A stretch of 64,000 nt of DNA from Epiperipatus broadwayi. Lineage: Eukaryota > Onychophora > Udeonychophora > Euonychophora > Peripatidae. Position 1 is the first letter of the stretch, and every line of letters starts with the position of its first letter. The notes under the pieces are model-generated. The model did not search any database. It saw nothing but the letters and a program-made list of their open reading frames with translations, and was not told where the DNA came from. The stretch lies in assembly GCA_028023455.1 (NCBI GenBank), contig JAQFVV010000273.1:1054989-1118988 (forward strand). Reading direction: 5' to 3'. This document shows, one piece after another, positions 1-14,000 of this stretch. The position numbers were made by a program, and so were the translations under genes.

Positions 1-284
1 CGTACAATGAAAATTGTTTTTGTTGCATATTTATCTATTTAATTTAATTAAAGTTAAAATTAGAGAGAATAAAAACGACATGCAGATGACTGATCCAGAT
101 AAACAAAAAGAAAATTCATAAATAAATCTTTTATATAAAAAATTTAAGGGACAAAAAAACTAAATCTTATTTTAGTTACTTACTGCGAATCTATGAACTG
201 CAATGCAATGGAAAGTAGAAAAAAAATTTTCAGTTTCTATCTTTCTTACATATATCAATTTCCAATAATCAAAAATGCTTCCAG
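1..284. other. AT-rich flank, nothing recognised
   Basis: No reading frame, RNA gene or repeat that I can support on either strand. The sequence is plain AT-rich DNA up to the hAT-like terminus. Confidence 0.5.
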
Positions 285-347
285 GGGCCACATACATTCA
301 TGATGCGGGCCGGATCTGGCCCGCGGGCTGTATGTTGGACATGCCTG
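285..347 (-). mobile_element. hAT-type transposon terminus (fragment)
   Basis: Read on the minus strand, the segment starts CAGGCATGTCCAACATACAG and runs into a GC-rich block, CCCGCGGGCCAGATCCGGCC. This arrangement (CAGGNNTGTCCAA followed by a GGCCCGCGGGCC-like palindrome) is the familiar end of many non-autonomous animal hAT elements. Only one end is visible and no transposase is present, so this is a remnant. Family assignment rests on recognition of the terminus only. Confidence 0.5.
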
Positions 348-350
348 TTC

Positions 351-642
351 TAGCACGTGTGCATGTGTGGTGCAACTGTTCCCAAAAGCTATAAAGTGTT
401 AATATAAAATAGTTAACTAAAAACAAACGAGCTGAGCGCTTTCAAGGGATCTTGCCTTCATATCTTGCTTTATCGAAGAAATGGAATAGGTATATTTGCA
501 TATCATTAAATGTAGTAGCAAGCTATGGTTATGAAAGCAAGTTCCTTTGAAAATGCTCAGCTCATTTGTTTTAGTTATCTATTTTATATTAACACTTTAT
601 AGATTTTGGCAACAGCTGCGCCACACACGCACACGGGCTAGA
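351..642. mobile_element. Palindromic MITE with about 103-bp terminal inverted repeats
   Basis: Positions 351-452 and 540-642 are inverted copies of each other with few mismatches. Both ends read CTAGC(A/C)CGTGTGC inward and share an inner block AGTGTTAATATAAAATAG. About 87 bp of unique sequence separates the arms. The outer CTAG is itself palindromic, so it may be a 4-bp target duplication or part of the repeat. There is no coding capacity. This fits a miniature inverted-repeat DNA transposon of unknown superfamily. Confidence 0.65.
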
Positions 643-1148
643 AGATTGAATTAACAAAATGTTAAGCAATGAAAAAAGATCCGAAAAGCCATTATTATAA
701 TTTATATACAATCGTATAAAATTTTAAATAATTATGAATATATAGGCAAACATTAACTGTTTTTAGAAATCAATTTGTTATGCTTGTACTAAAACAACTA
801 CAAACTCTTTGTTTTATCATTAATCCATTATTATCAAAAAATGAGAATTATATTTTGTTTAATTGGAATCTCTCAATTTATACTATTGTTTGTATTGCAT
901 TATTTATTTATTTTTTACATAATTTTGTTTATTAAAGAAAACCTATCTACTGATGAGTCATACTTTTATTTATGTATTGTAAATTTAAATAAAGCAAGAT
1001 ATAAATTCCTAATGTTTAATTAAAATGCTAACATTGTTGATTAGAAATAGTTTTCTTTTTGACTGTCTTTTTTTTTTCAGTTATTAAATTTATTACAGTA
1101 AAACTGTATCTAATAATTAACCTTCATTACATCCTTCCACTAATTATT
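643..1148. other. AT-rich spacer
   Basis: No supported feature. A 60-residue reading frame at 841-1023 is hydrophobic, AT-driven and unlike any family I know, so I do not call it. Confidence 0.5.
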
Positions 1149-1743
<595 letters not shown>

Positions 1744-1880
1744 GTTTATCCATATATTAATTCTAATATTCTCACAGATAAATGATGAATTCATAGTAGA
1801 ATTTCTAGCGGCTTCCCTGTAGTAAAAATATAATAGCTAAATAGCTGATGTTCAGTACAATAACACGTACTTTACTCAGA
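1744..1880 (-). mobile_element. Penelope-like element terminal remnant with decayed hammerhead
   Basis: The stretch resembles 10265-10395: both contain TATTAATTCTAATA and, further on, a block with CAGTACAATA followed by CTCAGAGC. Read on the minus strand, 1841-1877 keeps a perfect 5-bp hammerhead stem II (AGTAC/GTACT) between CTGAGTA and GAAC. The core differs from CUGANGA/GAAA at two or more sites, so it is probably inactive. No coding sequence of the element remains here. Confidence 0.5.
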
Positions 1881-2594
1881 GCTAATTAAATTATAAAAAA
1901 AGTAGGTGATGAGATTTAAAATCGTTATTTTTTTTTCCTTTTGTTATTTCCTCATCAAACGCAAATTTTTCTTATATTAATATAGATTCAAAAAAGCAAC
2001 ATTTCTCGGATTGAAAAATTGATCTATTTATCTGCTCTTCTCCCAAGAATAGCAAAGAAGAAGGAAAAAATATATTACACATATACTAGCAATATTTGAT
2101 TTCTAGCTATGTTATCATATGCCTTCCCCTACCCTATGTAATTTATTTTTTAAAATAAAAACAATTGAATTCATATTTATTTATGAATGATTGGAGGCAA
2201 ACTGTATGGAATATAAACAATTAAAAAAGTTCTATACTTGGAAGAAAATCCCCAACTATATTAAATAATCCACATTTTTGATAACTTAACTGATTTTAAT
2301 GATTATATATAATGTTCTACACAGACATTTAGGAAGTTAATGCTAAATTATATATATATATATACCTACCTACCTATATGTTTGAATATTTCTCAATAAT
2401 ATACAAATTAATAAGAATTTAGGACATTTGTATACATAATTTTTCATCATACCTTTTTTGTATTGCTAAAATAAACTTCATAATAAATATTTGAAAAATA
2501 TCATTGATATATCTATTATTTTTATAATTTTTCTCAATTAATAATTCATCATAAACTTAAAACAAACACAAAAATTTATCCAAATATATATATA
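1881..2594. other. AT-rich spacer
   Basis: No gene or repeat family recognised. A short TA/CCTA microsatellite lies near 2350-2378. Confidence 0.5.
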
Positions 2595-3391
2595 ATTAAA
2601 ACGAGATATAAATTTCGTAACTTGCTTTTAAGCTTGCATTTTATGATCACTAGATGGAACTTTACCAATAGCTCTAAACAAGCTTTGCTTACATAAGTAT
2701 TGAAAGAGATAGAATTCAAAATCTCTATCATTCTCCCTACCTCCAGACCAGCTGATTTTCAGCTTAATTTTAATTCCTCATGTCAGTGAAGGGCAGTCTC
2801 TCAGAATCTTCATTGACATGAGCCGTTAAGTCCAAAACCAGCTGGTCTGGAGGTAGGAAGAATGATAGAGGTTTTGAATTTTATCTCTTTCAATACTTAT
2901 GTAAGCAAAGCTTGTTTAGAACTATTGGTAAAGCTCCATCTAGTGATCATAAAATGCAAACCTAAAAGCAAGTTATGAAATTTATAACTTGTTTTAATTA
3001 TTATAAGTGTACCTGTGAAGGTTTTTGCAATGCTATATATTGCAGAGGCTTTTACTATATAGTGAAAATGAGCTAAATACAGACCCATATAGGTATCTAG
3101 TTTGTTAATCTGGGTTTGAAGACATTTGCGTGTCTGATAAATTCATGCTTTCATATTTATAGAAACATGTTTGATAAGTGCTGACTTTTGAGTTGGTATT
3201 TTAGGTCTAGTTTTTAGACTCCCAACCTTTTTTGAGGTCTAGTTTCTAGTTTCCCAGCCCTTCACTAACATGAGCCATTAAGCTCAAAACCAGCTGGTCT
3301 GGAGGTAGGGAGAACGATAGAGATTTTGAATTCTTTCGGCACTTATGTAAACAAAGTTTGTTTAGAGCTACTGATAAAGCTCCATCTAGTG

Positions 3392-3397
<6 letters not shown>
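2595..3397. mobile_element. Palindromic retrozyme-like repeat (three partial copies)
   Basis: An arm at about 2616-2757 reappears inverted at 2838-2981, and a third partial copy follows in the + direction at 3258-3397. The core between the second and third copies (GGTTTGAAGACATT near 3113, AAGTGCTGACTTTTG near 3176, TTGGTATTTTAGGTCTAG near 3192) is shared with 16150-16575 (minus), 16576-17119, 54285-54690 and 57425-57965. Hammerhead-like stems survive at the unit junctions but with altered core bases. The right edge runs straight into (TA)n. I infer an old, inverted-tandem copy of the ribozyme repeat family described at 16.2-17.1 kb. Confidence 0.6.
3259..3306 (+). ncRNA. Degenerate hammerhead-like motif
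   Basis: Stem I (CCTTCA pairing with TGGAGG), stem II (GAGC/GCTC) and stem III (ACC/GGT) can all form. The core reads CTAACATGA in place of CTGANGA, and AAAA in place of GAAA. The stems are kept while the catalytic core is not, so this is a fossil or a divergent, probably inactive, variant. Confidence 0.4.

Positions 3398-3440
<43 letters not shown>
3398..3440. repeat. (TA)n microsatellite
   Basis: Perfect TA repeat that separates the ribozyme-type repeat on the left from the inverted PLE ends on the right. Confidence 0.95.
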
Positions 3441-3446
<6 letters not shown>

Positions 3447-3561
3447 TTAATGTTTTCACGGTTATATGATATAAATAAATTATAATGTTTTGGGCTGTAC
3501 TGTGTATTATTTTTCATTAAACACTAATATTTTGACAGACTAGCATCTGCCATTATCAAGG

Positions 3562-3836
3562 TTAACTTTTGAAAGAAAAACCATTAGATCTTAAATAATA
3601 ACATGACTGTGTGTGAGATGAGAAACGAGATTCAACTTGAAGTAGTTCATCATTCATAATATGAGGCTTATCAAAATGTTTATTTCCCTCAGTATTTTCA
3701 CCTATTAATTTTAAGTTAATATTAGATAAAATGAGATGATTCCACATAGCTGGAATACGTTGTCCTTCATCAGTCCTATTTAAATCAGTAGGTCTCTTTA
3801 ATATTTCAATTGACTCTCTCATGGTTCTTAAATCAT
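3562..3836 (-). pseudogene. PLE protein C-terminal tail, left arm
   Basis: The minus frame carries the motif ESIEILKRPTDLN followed by IPAMWN. This parallels the end of the GIY-YIG region of the PLE at 17.3 kb (EAIEILKRPDCIN ... LPPIWK). It then continues about 60 residues to its own stop. Only the tail after the endonuclease core is present, with no start and no reverse transcriptase. It is a truncated remnant, about 80% similar in protein to the right arm. Confidence 0.6.
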
Positions 3837-4105
3837 ATTTTTCTGAATTAGACTCAATTGAAATATTAATGATACCTACTGGTTTAAATAAGGCTGATGA
3901 AGTACAATATATTCCAGCTATGTGGAAACCTCTCATTTTATCTAATATTAACTTAAAATTAATAGGTGAAAATACTGAGGGATATAAACATTTTGATAAG
4001 CCTCATATTGTGAATTCTGAACTACTTCAAGTTGAATCTCATTTCTCATCTTGCACACAGTCACATTATTTTTTAAGATCTAACAGTTTTTCTTTCAAAA
4101 GTTAG
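3830..4105 (+). pseudogene. PLE protein C-terminal tail, right arm
   Basis: Inverted copy of the left arm. It carries SIEILMIPTGLN then IPAMWK, the same KLIGENTEGYKHFDKPHI block, and the same end (SFSFKS). Differences from the left arm are scattered substitutions rather than frameshifts, so the two arms decayed separately after an inverted duplication or paired insertion. It is truncated at the palindrome centre. Confidence 0.6.
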
Positions 4106-4200
4106 CCTTGATAATGGTGGATGCTAGTCCATCGAAATATTGGTGTTTAATGGAAAATAATACATGGTACATCCCAAAAAGTTATAATTTATATCTCTCT

Positions 4201-6375
<2,175 letters not shown>

Positions 6376-9300
6376 GATGATTGTGATATTTAAATCAAAT
6401 ATACATGATACATTAATAAATGTAAACAACAACATAAAAAATTTATTGTCTATATACAGATTAAAAATTATTTTTGTAAAATATTATTGTTTATGCTTTC
6501 AATTTTCTTTATTTATTAGATAATTAGCTTTATTGATATATAAGTAGATAAATGAAAAAGTTCTGTAGTTTGGAGAAAATTCTTAGATACAATTAAAATA
6601 ATTAACACTTTTTGAAAATAAACCCTATATCATATGAGCATAAGATATTTCATTTATTTAAGAAAAATTCCAACGACATCTAAAAAATAAAATTTTTTGT
6701 TTGGACATGAATCCTAGAGATCATACTAACATTGGGAGAAGATATACACTCGATCGCCATAATTTAGATCATATATATATAAATTTCTATGCATAATGCA
6801 TGAGGGTTATTCAATAATATTTCAATTAAGAGTTGATAACTGAATTTATACAATCTTCATTTACACTTTTTTATTAAAAAATAAATGAATAAATCAATAA
6901 ATAAACCACTTGTTAATTTGATAAACGTAACTTTATAAAGTATAGAATGTTTATCACGATCACTTTCTTTTTTTATATAACAATGAAAGTGTTATAGTTG
7001 CATCAGTAAAATATATTTGAGATCAAATTGTCTTGTTAGAAAATAATATTTATCAATCAATAGCAAAAAATGCAACTATTACTATTGTATATTTAAAGAA
7101 TTCATGAAAAATATTATTATTAACTCTTTTTTCAAATCTTTTAATTATTACTAGTATTGCAAATATTAATTAAATAATTCATAAAAGTTTTTTTTTCTAC
7201 ATATGAAATAGTTCACTATTTAATATCTCAAAAATTATTAATAAAAAGTTATACATTTTGAATATTAAGACTAAAAAAAATAAGCACTAATAAATAATAG
7301 TTTCTTAAGATTTAATTAGATCTTTTATAAATGCACTTCGAAGTACACCAAAGATAATTTTGTGTAACATTTCAATAAAAGGCAATGTTCATAATTATCC
7401 TCTACCCAAAATTTTTATTTATCTCAAGGTTATGTTGATTATGTACATTCCCGTAATATTAATGTTCTAGCATTTTATTTTTAACAACTGTGTAAAATAA
7501 AACACAAAAGTCCTTACAAAATTACTCATATTTATAATTATTTTTATTAGGTTACACCATTAATATATATTTTCCTTCACACTATAAAATTATAGCTCTC
7601 TAAATATTGAAGAAAGGATAATAGAATGAATTCATCTGTTTTACAATCTCTATAGTTTGTAAGCATATCATTGCCAATATTACAAAATATTCAATGACAG
7701 CATTACATTCAACTATTTATTTAACCCCCAGTCTTGATAAACAAACTAAACCTTGTTAATAATCATTTCATCAGACCACTTTAATTTATTGCTTAGCCAA
7801 CAATAAATGACACTTTCTTTGCAGCCTTAGATGTGTATATGAATGAGAAAAGTATTAACTTTTTCAAATAATAGTGAAACTATTGCAATCCACATATAAA
7901 CAAAACCCATTTATGTGCAGCCTAATTGAAATTATCATTGAATTGTTCATTCTTTTCTTATGTAAAACCCCATGTCAGTTAAAAATTTTAGCTCAAATAT
8001 TTGTCATATAATTAATACAACATTATTGTCTTCTTCATATGTATTTTTCTGTCTTGAAAGTTATACCAAGCTCTTTTGATGATGATGATGATAATAATAA
8101 TAATATTATTATTATAATGAGATATTATTTTATATAGCGCTGTTTTTTATATGATAGTAATATTAGCGAATAAGCCAATGCACATGCGCTTTAAAGATAA
8201 ATTATAAATGAATACTCTCAATTTTTCAAGACACGAGATATAGTATTATAGAAAGAATGGAATGAATCCACACATTCTTTCGACCCAAACGTTTATGTAT
8301 GGGCAAATCTTAAGTGTGTGGAATTAAGAGCGTGGAGATGTTACATGATCACTTTAAATTGCATTTGTTATGTTTGAACGAATGACACTTGCGAACAACA
8401 ACATTATTATTTTCTAAACTTTAATAGATTGAATGTAATACATGATTTAATTATATTTTATAATATTGATCAACAGATGTACAGATGTAAATAGCATGGG
8501 AGTGGGACAAATATTTTGTAACAAAGTTTTATCTATATCTTAATCACTCAAAAAAAAGAAGAAGATGAAATCCGCATAATGTTTTCAGTACATCTACAAT
8601 GAGATAACTCACTTGCATTTAAATATATAATATTGCTTCATTACATTAAATCAATAAATAGAGATTATTGTTTTATTTTGTAAGAACTTTTTTTTTTATT
8701 AGAGTTATTAAATTTGCACCTTTTTTTTTTTTTTAAATTACGATTTTTAGTAAGATTACGAATCTGTTTATTACTATTTTTCCTTGAGAATTAAAAAAAA
8801 AAAAAGTTTCACTGTTTTTCATTTATAATACTTTTTTTTCTTCTAATAAATCTTTTATTGTTTTTATACATATAAATATTACCATATTTTCTTCAGTAGA
8901 TTTAAATTAAACGATTTTCTTGATTTGTGATGTAGCGTCCCCAAGCAGATATTAATGGAAACTTCTTCAGGTAAAGCTGTTGTTCATTTAATATTTAACA
9001 GCTGCATTTTAACGAAGCGTTTCAAATATGTATATAAAGGTTAATTAAAGAACTCATTAGTTAAATTTAACAAAACAAATATAAAACAATGAAGCTTAAA
9101 ATTGAGTAGATTTTATTTTAAACTTGCACTTTCATTTATACATTTTATTTGTAAGTTCTAGAACTCACATTTGAAGAGTTTAGTCACTACAGTCTGAGAA
9201 TGAGATGAGACTACTTCTGTTAAGTGGATTACTTTTTTTTTTTTTTGCTTTAAAAACAGTCTGCTAACCTTCGGATTTAAAAAATAATTCTAAACATGAA

Positions 9301-10246
9301 GTGAAGTGCTACTTGTAAAAGTAAGATCAAAAACAATTTACTAATATAGAAGAAGTGTTTCTTAATTAAGTTTGATCGTTCTGTATCGTTTTTAATCACT
9401 TCTTCAAGGTGACGGTCTAAAACCAGGTTATACATTTAATCAATTAATAAATTAATTACTTTTTACTTTGGAGTTTATGTACATTCATTTTTCACTAATA
9501 GTCGAGCAATATAAGTAATAATAACTCAGTTTAGACGAACAGAATACGATTAATAAATATACAAATTACTAAAACGATATCGAAATCACGTGACATTACA
9601 AGTCGTTAATTATAATAATACTGGACGAGTAATTTATGTGATTTTGAACTTACGTGAAAAAGATTACATAAAAATATCTATAATTCTTCCTATTTACCAT
9701 CTAACTATCTAATTATCTATTTAGTTCTATATCTATCTACCAATCTATTTAACTAGGTATATATTTTAAAAATATTAAAGAGATATCCATTGTTTTATTT
9801 ATCATTTTTTCCAACCTTTATCTATTCATTGTGGAATGAAGTTTCTCAGATCCCTGTTTATTACTAGACATTACACCAGCTAACTTCTTTATTTGATACA
9901 TCTATTTTAAATGTGCTCTATTTCTAGGTCTTTTACAAGATCACAAGATGCAGATTAAGATTTTTACTGGACGAGTTATTATTAATATTTTTAACAATAA
10001 TTACAGATCAGTTTAATTCAGTCTGTTAATTTCATTCGCATTGTCAGAATACCTGTTTGCTTTCTCAACCATGTACTTCTTTTTTGATCTTTTCTTGTTA
10101 TACCTGATATGCATCTTTCCATACTTGTTGAGAAATATGTTGGCTTTGTATTGTTCTATTTTTATGTTTTCAAGTCCCTGATCTATAAATAAGAACAGAT
10201 AAAGCCTTTTATTAAAATAAAGGTTATTATTTTTTAACAAGACATA
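6376..10246. other. Long AT-rich region without recognised genes
   Basis: Both strands are broken by frequent stops, and poly-T and poly-A runs are common. I see no gene, RNA or repeat apart from the trinucleotide tract at 8068-8112 and a degenerate TCTA stretch near 9700-9765. Confidence 0.55.
8068..8112. repeat. (GAT)n(AAT)n microsatellite
   Basis: GATGATGATGAT passes into ATAATAATAATA and then ATTATTATT. It could be an orphan LINE tail, since the RTE-like copy at 6.37 kb ends in a similar motif, but no LINE sequence adjoins it. Confidence 0.85.
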
Positions 10247-10395
10247 TACACACACATATATATATATTAATTCTAATACTTTCATGGATAAAAGTTGTCA
10301 TATTATTACTACTATTTATGGGATATTCTGTGTAGTGAAAAAGCTAAATGCTGACGTTTCAGTACAATACCAAGTACCTTCCTCAGAGCGTCCTC
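10247..10395 (-). mobile_element. PLE terminal repeat fragment with hammerhead
   Basis: Shares blocks with 1744-1880 and carries a hammerhead with a complete consensus core on the minus strand. On its left is a CA/TA microsatellite. A PLE endonuclease fragment lies 260 bp to the right on the + strand, so the two pieces are in opposite orientation, as in the other PLE pairs of this window. Confidence 0.6.
10350..10389 (-). ncRNA. Type I hammerhead ribozyme motif (PLE-associated)
   Basis: On the minus strand: stem I GCT/AGC, core CTGAGGA, stem II with A-U, G-C, one bulged G and UAC/GUA pairs around a UUGGUAUU loop, then GAAA, a minimal stem III, and cleavage site CGTC. All invariant core positions (CUGANGA, GAAA, GUC) are present. 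PLE hammerheads are known to have very short stem III and to work best as dimers. Activity here is inferred, not shown. Confidence 0.65.
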
Positions 10396-10654
10396 TTTCT
10401 CAAATCATATTGCTACTTAAGATGGCAGAATACACCAAAGCTGGGTATAGCAAAAGATATTAATCTTCAAATTTATCTAGGCATTTTTGAAAAATTTTGT
10501 AGTTTTATTCTAGTAGATTGTTTTATTATACATATATTACTTGATATATATATATGACATATTGCTTTTTTTCTCAACAAATAATATAAATAGATTACTT
10601 AATAACTCTAAAATTCAAAACTGAAAGTTTAATCAAAATTGTGTTAAATATAAA

Positions 10655-10987
10655 TTGATATGTAGATGTGGCTTACAATATATTGGTGAATCTAAGTGTA
10701 CATTGGAGGAGAGAATAAAAGAGCATATGCTTTTATATAATAGGATTCAAAAAGAGAAACAATCAGAAATAGATGTAAATAAACCTTCATCATCTGTTAT
10801 ATTTTATCATAATAAAGCTTGTCAATATGGATTTAAATTTGATTATAAAAATATGAAAATTATTCAAATTGAACATTGCTACAATAGACGTAAAATAAAA
10901 GAGGCTTTCTTGATTTCAAGAAATCATCAAGTGTTAATGAATCAGCAGTCATCAAATGTTAAAATAACAGAATTGTGTGAGATCTGA
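10655..10987 (+). pseudogene. PLE GIY-YIG endonuclease domain fragment
   Basis: About 110 residues open without an in-frame ATG, beginning ICRCGLQYIGES, with the YIG half of a GIY-YIG core next to a Cys-x-Cys pair. It continues with ERIKEHMLLY, the helix that follows in PLE endonucleases, and ends at a TGA. The reverse transcriptase expected upstream is absent. The family differs from the PLE at 17-21.8 kb. It is a truncated but uninterrupted fragment, and its direct neighbour on the left is the minus-strand hammerhead. Confidence 0.65.
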
Positions 10988-11639
10988 ATTGAACTATGGG
11001 TATTGTAAAGGGTTGTCTCATTTTGATTATTTAATGTTATACAGTCGATAAAGAGTACAAGATGTATAGTCAAAAGTACTTCTAAAAATAAGATAATTTA
11101 TGTGAATTTTACTGTATTTTGATATATATATATATATTATATAATATAATTTTATCTAATTATATTAAAATAATATTTCTAAAAAATAATTAAATTTATT
11201 TATTTCATTTGTTTAAAAAATAAAATCAAATATTTTCTATAGTTTAAATAAAATACAATTAATTAATCAGAAGGGGAGAGGGTGTTTTAGAGAAATTAAA
11301 CTAAGGTTATAAAAGGATAAAGAGTTTTATTAGTATTCTAAAATATAATTTAAAAATTAAAACATACAAATCTCTTTTCATTCAAGTTTAATTAAAGAAA
11401 ATAATGTTAAAACTAATATATTCATATATATTCGATTGTCAACAATAGAATAAATGTTATTATAAATAAATGAAAGTTAAATAAGATTATTATTAAAAAA
11501 CACGCAATGGTTATTAATTAAAATATAAACAACATCTCTCATCTATTACTAATTACAATCTTCCAAAACACGTTTATCAAAGGATTAATTGATAAAGAAT
11601 TTCGACAACAGATATTTGCTGGAGGATATTGAAAAAAAA
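10988..11639. other. AT-rich spacer
   Basis: Likely includes the 3' flank of the PLE fragment. No terminal hammerhead is recognisable on the + strand here, and nothing else can be supported. Confidence 0.5.
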
Positions 11640-11950
11640 AACACTTCATTGGTATAAATACTGAATATTTTATCGGACAATTAGTTGAGACAATCAGTTC
11701 ACAAGTTAGTTGAGACAGTCAGTTCACAAATTTATTGAGTGCAGTTCAGAAATTAATTGAGCAGTTAACAAACAAAATCAGTGTTGAGAAGATCTTAAAT
11801 CATGTTTATCTCACCCAGATTCCTATGAAACACAATCTATCTGAATAATGTCACTTAACATCTTAGAAAATCTCCTCAGTATCTAATTGTCTCCGATAGT
11901 AATAATCGTGAAAATCACAACTCACAAGGAAACATCCCAGCTGGCTGGTA
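11640..11950 (+). promoter_or_regulatory. Possible promoter and 5' untranslated exon, or LTR leader
   Basis: A TATA-like GTATAAATACT at about 11651 is followed some 30 nt later by two near-identical copies of AGTTGAGACARTCAGTTCAC (about 11682 and 11710). At 11948 there is a good splice-donor-like CTG/GTAAGC. No coding sequence follows that I can recognise. This could be a host 5' exon, or the start of an LTR retrotransposon transcript. It is inference from short motifs only. Confidence 0.3.
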
Positions 11951-12904
11951 AGCATTCATAATGGAAATATCCTCACCAAAAGCAGCAACCAAAGAGAACA
12001 AAATTCTATGTCTACATTCAAAAGCCTAGGTAAAAAACATTTGCTTATTTCGTTTATACTGTAATAGCCATTGCATTGCATTAATCCGTACAAATCTTTC
12101 AAGAGTCTAATTATATGAACTTTATATCATACATAAATGAACTATTGATATGTGTGATTAAATTTCAAATGCTATGTAATACTTTATTATTATTGTGTGT
12201 GTACAAGAGTTAATATGTGCGTGATCATTATATCAATATTTATTAGTTAAATTACAGTGTTCTGTTATTAAATCTATAGGAATATTTAAACTATTTAGAA
12301 ATGTTAATTTAAAAATATGCGTGTGTTTTTATTAGAATTATAAAATGTTTAAATTTAGTAAATAAATGTTAGTTAATAATTGTCTTTAAAATTAAACTTT
12401 ATTTGTCGGTCAATTCTTTTTATCAATTCTTTTACAATTCTTTTTATAAATTCCTTTTACAATTCTTTATCAAGTCTTTTAACCACTAATTATATATAAT
12501 CTATTAGTGATTACAAACAGCTGAGCTAGTCGTGGATTTAGGTGTTGAGTTAGTGGCCATTGCTCAAAGTGCGTTATTTATTCATCCTTGAATAGATAGC
12601 TGGCACCCGTGTTTATACACAAACAAAAAAAAGTCCTTTGAACTTGGTGTTAATCTCAACAGCCGAGAAGAAGCTATGTCCTGGAAATGTAACGCTAGTT
12701 ATATACTTTATAGCTATTGTTTGGAACATCTTTCGAGTATGTTCTTCTCTGCCTAAGAGGCCGGTGTTTCGAATGCACATTTTCGAATTCGGTTCAATAT
12801 ATAGCACTTCATTCAAGTTTAATTCTATTATTGATTTCATCCTTTATATTTGCATATGTACTAACAATCTGATAAAGCATTTGCTGTTATTAACTTCTAA
12901 CTCA
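11951..12904. other. AT-rich spacer with short CAATTCTTTT repeats
   Basis: A degenerate tandem of (T)CAATTCTTTT(TA) lies at about 12410-12482. Overlapping antisense frames at 12613-12907 are not similar to anything I know, and I leave them uncalled. Confidence 0.45.
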
Positions 12905-14000
12905 TGATTATCAATCTTTTTTTACATTTTTCTAAAAAAAATCCATTAAACAATATTTCAATCTTTTTAGCATTTACTTTTAGTCCTACTTACTTACTTC
13001 ATCTGATAATATTTGCAATATTTCTTTGAAAATATGAAACATTATATGTAATAATGGTCACACCATCTACAAAAATCTAAATGACCAACATAATCTCAAC
13101 TTACTTTTACTCCTTTAGTATTAGATTTTAATCCACAAAATTTTTTTTACAAAACTGTTCTGACATTTTTTGAAGTTAATCTTTTATGTATTCCCATATA
13201 AAATATTTATTGTTGTTACATTATGATATATATTTCTCAGAAAATGGCAATATTCTGGGAAACTATTTTGATAGATCAATGTTTCAATCATTGTTGAAAT
13301 GCTTATAGAATCAAATCCCATTTTATAATACAGAAATACATATTATAATGGTAACACACATTCATTGGACCTTTTTATAATTTTTTTCCACATTTGGATG
13401 TAGTTCATTATAATAAAATCACTTTGAAATTATATTATTTTTTTTTGATTGGTTAAAGTCTAAAAATATGCTTTAGTAGAGTCATAATTAAGTTGGTAAT
13501 GATTTTGTAGGAAACTAATAGAAGACTTATATTTTCTATGTCATTTTTCTTAAATGTAAATATTACTGCTGCATTCTTCTAATCATCTGGTATATATTTA
13601 TCATTTCATACATTTAGTATTTAATAAGGTCAACTGTTTTTCTACTTCTTAGGCTTCTTTTAAGATATTGGCTATAAGTTCATTTCCTGAAACTTCCTTT
13701 TTTAAAAGAATTAATAGCATGTCTCATTTCTTTATTTAAAATGCTGGGCAATTCGAAAGATAGAAGAATAACTTTAGGAAATACATTCGTTTGTTGTCGT
13801 TTATTACTATATAATTCTTTATAGAATTCATTTATACTTTTCATAATGTTTTCTTTTTTTTTACTGTCTTTTTTTTTTCTTTTTACTGCAGAAATAAGTT
13901 TTCTTCAAATATCAAAATTTTAGGAATTTTCTACTCATTTTTCTTTAAATATTTTTTTTTTTTACTACCAGTATTTATTTATTTATGTTATGGATTTTTT
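12905..14000 (-). pseudogene. Second RTE-like LINE fragment, reverse transcriptase part
   Basis: On the minus strand the same motif series as at 4.8-5.7 kb can be followed: NEFYKELYSNK (near 13830), LPSILNKEMRHAI (near 13745), FDSISISTMIETLIYQ (near 13310), HFLRNIYHNVTT (near 13240), FCGLKSNTKGVKV (near 13125) and GLKVNAKKIEI (near 12990). Many stops and frameshifts separate the pieces, and the C-terminal third is missing. It is a dead, doubly truncated copy of the same family as the + strand LINE. Confidence 0.65.

Larger units (their letters stand above)
3480..4195. mobile_element. Inverted pair of Penelope-like element 3' ends
   Basis: About 350 bp on the left is repeated inverted on the right, with the centre near 3830. 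Both arms encode the tail of a PLE protein reading outward, then a decayed hammerhead. On the + strand at about 4107-4150 stem II (GGTGGA/TCCATC) and GAAA are kept. The pair lies between (TA)n tracts at 3398-3440 and 4203-4311. The head-to-head arrangement matches the larger PLE pair at 17.1-21.8 kb and is a known habit of PLE insertions. Confidence 0.65.
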
